A stretch of 64,000 bases of DNA, taken from NCBI GenBank assembly GCA_009768925.2, contig VHIT02000053.1, positions 149,806-213,805 on the forward strand, given 5' to 3'. Shown here piece after piece: positions 62,065 through 64,000 of this stretch (the first letter of the stretch is position 1; each line of letters opens with the position of its first letter). The DNA comes from Cryptosporidium bovis. Lineage: Eukaryota; Apicomplexa; Conoidasida; Eucoccidiorida; Cryptosporidiidae. The position numbers were made by a program, and so were the translations under genes. The notes beneath the pieces were generated by a model that was given only the letters and a program-made list of their open reading frames with translations, was not told the DNA's origin and did no database searches.

Positions 62065-64000
62065 ATGAGATTAATATATAAAATAATATTGACAATTATG
62101 GTGATGATTGAAACAAGTAATATATTTAAGTCAGGATTGGATATTTATAAGAATGTATTCATTGGTAATAGGCCGTTATTCTTAATATGCACATCTTTTA
62201 TTGCACAATTAAGTAATAAGGAGTATAATGATAATAATTCTGGCAGTGATGTGGAATACAGTAAGAACTATAATTATAGTGTACATAAAAAGAAAAGAAA
62301 TATAAAAGATATTAATTTTGTGTTTCCATATTCAGAGCAGATAAACATATATACACAAAAATTGATGATATTTGCAATAAATAATAAAGAATGCTTGAAA
62401 ACAGCAGATAAGGACCTGCCTATAAAATTTGATGAATATAAGAATATAAATATAATAGGTATATATAAAAGAATAAGGGTAGAATTAAGATCAAAAGAGA
62501 AAGTTTCATTATATATAAATAATATGAGTGAAATAAGACCAAAGAGTGACCTATATCCGATAGTAGTTGACGAGTTATCTAGTGAAGATAATGGTTTAGG
62601 TGAGAATAGCACAATATATAGGGATTTAAGCGAAACAAGGTTTAGACCAAATTATAAATTACCAATAAATATACTAAATGAATTTGATAATTATATGAAT
62701 AGTGGAGGTAATAAGATAATATTTTTTATATACGATGGAATATGGTATATATATGAAGGTAATAATTATTATTCACCACTTAGAATAGGATCAAATATGG
62801 AGCATTTAGGAATTTTTTTATATACGAATATAACTCAGAGTATACATTATATACTTGTAAAGGAAATAACAAGAGAAAAGAGTATAATAGATAATTTAGG
62901 TTATGACAGGAAAAGAAAGTTGAACAAAAATAACTACGATAATGAGTATAACATATTAAATAATTTATTATTTGAATTTATTTCGAGAAGATCATTATTG
63001 AATTATTTGGAAAAGGAACAAGACGAGTTGAACGACATGTATTCAAGGCAAATAGTAATATTACGAGAAAAGATAGAGAGTGATTTGAGACATGAAAACA
63101 TTAGTAGATTGAAACAGAACAATATTCCAGTAAATTGTAATGATTGTACTGATGTATTTAAATGTCCTAATTGTAATATAGAAATATTTCCAACACAAAG
63201 TGATATAGAGTTTAATTCAGTATATTATTTACAACAAAAGGGATTTTGGTTGGAGGATACGATAATTAATCCAAACTATGATTTATTTAATACAACTTTT
63301 ATTGATAGAACAGATAAAAATATTAATATGAATGAAAATAAGAATAGAATACATAAAAATAGTACTATTAGTGAAAGTGACATGAGTAACATCAGTGATT
63401 ATGTTGAAAATAATAAAGGTAATATAAATATTGATAATAATAGGAATAAATATTTAAATTCATCTAGTACATACATTTTTTCAGATAAAGAAAAAATGAA
63501 GACAGTAAACGATAAACCAATAAATAAAATAGACTCATTATCATATGAAAATAGTGCAAGCCTCGGGTCAAGATTTGAAAATGGGAATGATTTAGAGTTG
63601 GATTTAAATTTAGGATTAAAAGAAAGGTTAGATGGAATGCTACAAGAAGAATCAATACCTGAGTCAAAAAAATCATATAAGTCAGTATTATCTAGAGAAA
63701 GATCTACAAAAATAAGACCATATAGAGAAGAATATATAGATATGAAATTATCTGGGGAAATAGAATCATCTATAGAAGGATCTATGAAAATAAAACCATC
63801 TAAAAAAGGACCTGGGAAGGTAAATCCATCTAGGGAGGAGTTTAGAGAAGCCGAATCATCCAGAGATGGGTCTAAGAAAGTAAAACCATCCAGAGAGAGG
63901 TATAGAGAAACTGAATCATCTAGAGATGAATCTAGGAAAGTAAAATCATCCAGAGGGAGGTATAGAGAAACTGAATCATCTAGAGATGAATCATCTAGAG
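62065..64000 (+). CDS. Secreted uncharacterised protein with CxxC motif and tandem repeats (partial)
   Basis: The frame opens at ATG 62065 and stays open for 645 codons to the window edge, so the 3' end is missing. A signal peptide is likely (MRLIYKIILTIMVMIETSN). Residues about 70-340 are Ile/Asn/Tyr-rich and look folded (IIFFIYDGIWYIYEGNN). Cysteines 358, 361, 367 and 370 form a compact CxxC-x5-CxxC that could bind zinc. An Asn-rich stretch follows. From residue about 545 a charged Ser/Arg/Lys/Glu region begins, turning into exact 20-residue repeats from 63841. I do not recognise the family. Confidence 0.85.
   Translation, partial: MRLIYKIILTIMVMIETSNIFKSGLDIYKNVFIGNRPLFLICTSFIAQLSNKEYNDNNSGSDVEYSKNYNYSVHKKKRNIKDINFVFPYSEQINIYTQKLMIFAINNKECLKTADKDLPIKFDEYKNINIIGIYKRIRVELRSKEKVSLYINNMSEIRPKSDLYPIVVDELSSEDNGLGENSTIYRDLSETRFRPNYKLPINILNEFDNYMNSGGNKIIFFIYDGIWYIYEGNNYYSPLRIGSNMEHLGIFLYTNITQSIHYILVKEITREKSIIDNLGYDRKRKLNKNNYDNEYNILNNLLFEFISRRSLLNYLEKEQDELNDMYSRQIVILREKIESDLRHENISRLKQNNIPVNCNDCTDVFKCPNCNIEIFPTQSDIEFNSVYYLQQKGFWLEDTIINPNYDLFNTTFIDRTDKNINMNENKNRIHKNSTISESDMSNISDYVENNKGNINIDNNRNKYLNSSSTYIFSDKEKMKTVNDKPINKIDSLSYENSASLGSRFENGNDLELDLNLGLKERLDGMLQEESIPESKKSYKSVLSRERSTKIRPYREEYIDMKLSGEIESSIEGSMKIKPSKKGPGKVNPSREEFREAESSRDGSKKVKPSRERYRETESSRDESRKVKSSRGRYRETESSRDESSR
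63841..64000 (+). repeat. 60-base in-frame tandem repeat
   Basis: Units at 63841-63900, 63901-63960 and 63961 onward (cut by the window edge) encode [FY]RE[AT]ESSRD[GE]S[KR]KVK[PS]SR[EG]R. Units 2 and 3 are almost identical at base level. Degenerate earlier copies extend back to about 63720. Confidence 0.9.

Overview
The window is nuclear DNA of an apicomplexan of the genus Cryptosporidium, but apparently not C. parvum or C. hominis. The strongest marker is the gene at 28274-28660, which encodes the Cp23 surface antigen: an N-terminal myristoylation/palmitoylation signal, the family's N-terminal sequence and a Pro-Ala-rich tail that differs from the C. parvum form as I remember it. The compact AT-rich layout, Asn-rich insertions, short GTAAGT introns confined to a minority of genes, many secreted lineage-specific proteins and repeated TGCATGCA motifs fit this assignment. 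I saw no tRNA, rRNA, CRISPR array, transposon or viral element.

Left part (1-28 kb) is mostly housekeeping: eIF3c, signal peptidase subunit 1, the eRF1 methyltransferase MTQ2, a Swc5/CFDP1 (BCNT) chromatin protein with three exons, V-ATPase subunit e, a TPR protein resembling PRMT9, and the spindle-checkpoint kinase MPS1/TTK. Uncharacterised genes lie between them. Several of the smallest genes (signal peptidase subunit, V-ATPase e, Swc5) are visible only after splicing, and three further gaps hold coding-like short exons that I could not resolve into one model.

Right part (26-64 kb) is dominated by secreted or membrane-targeted proteins. Cp23 is followed by a cluster (30.3-43.6 kb) of secreted proteins sharing a very divergent protein-kinase-like domain: two single-domain genes, then a gene that two in-phase introns join into one 1,828-residue protein carrying two such domains. 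Next come a basic uncharacterised protein, a secreted protein with 11 Kazal-type inhibitor units, a 59-residue poly-threonine run and a Cys-rich C-terminal domain, and a neighbouring paralogue that keeps only that Cys-rich domain. A 1,640-residue secreted coiled-coil/Ser-rich protein follows. The window ends inside a secreted protein with a CxxC-x5-CxxC motif and exact 60-base tandem repeats.

The best candidate for an undescribed system is the kinase-like family at 30.3-43.6 kb. All members are predicted to be secreted, keep the glycine loop, the VAIK-like lysine, the alpha-C glutamate and an HCDxxxxN catalytic loop, but replace the DFG glycine and carry a private C-terminal motif.
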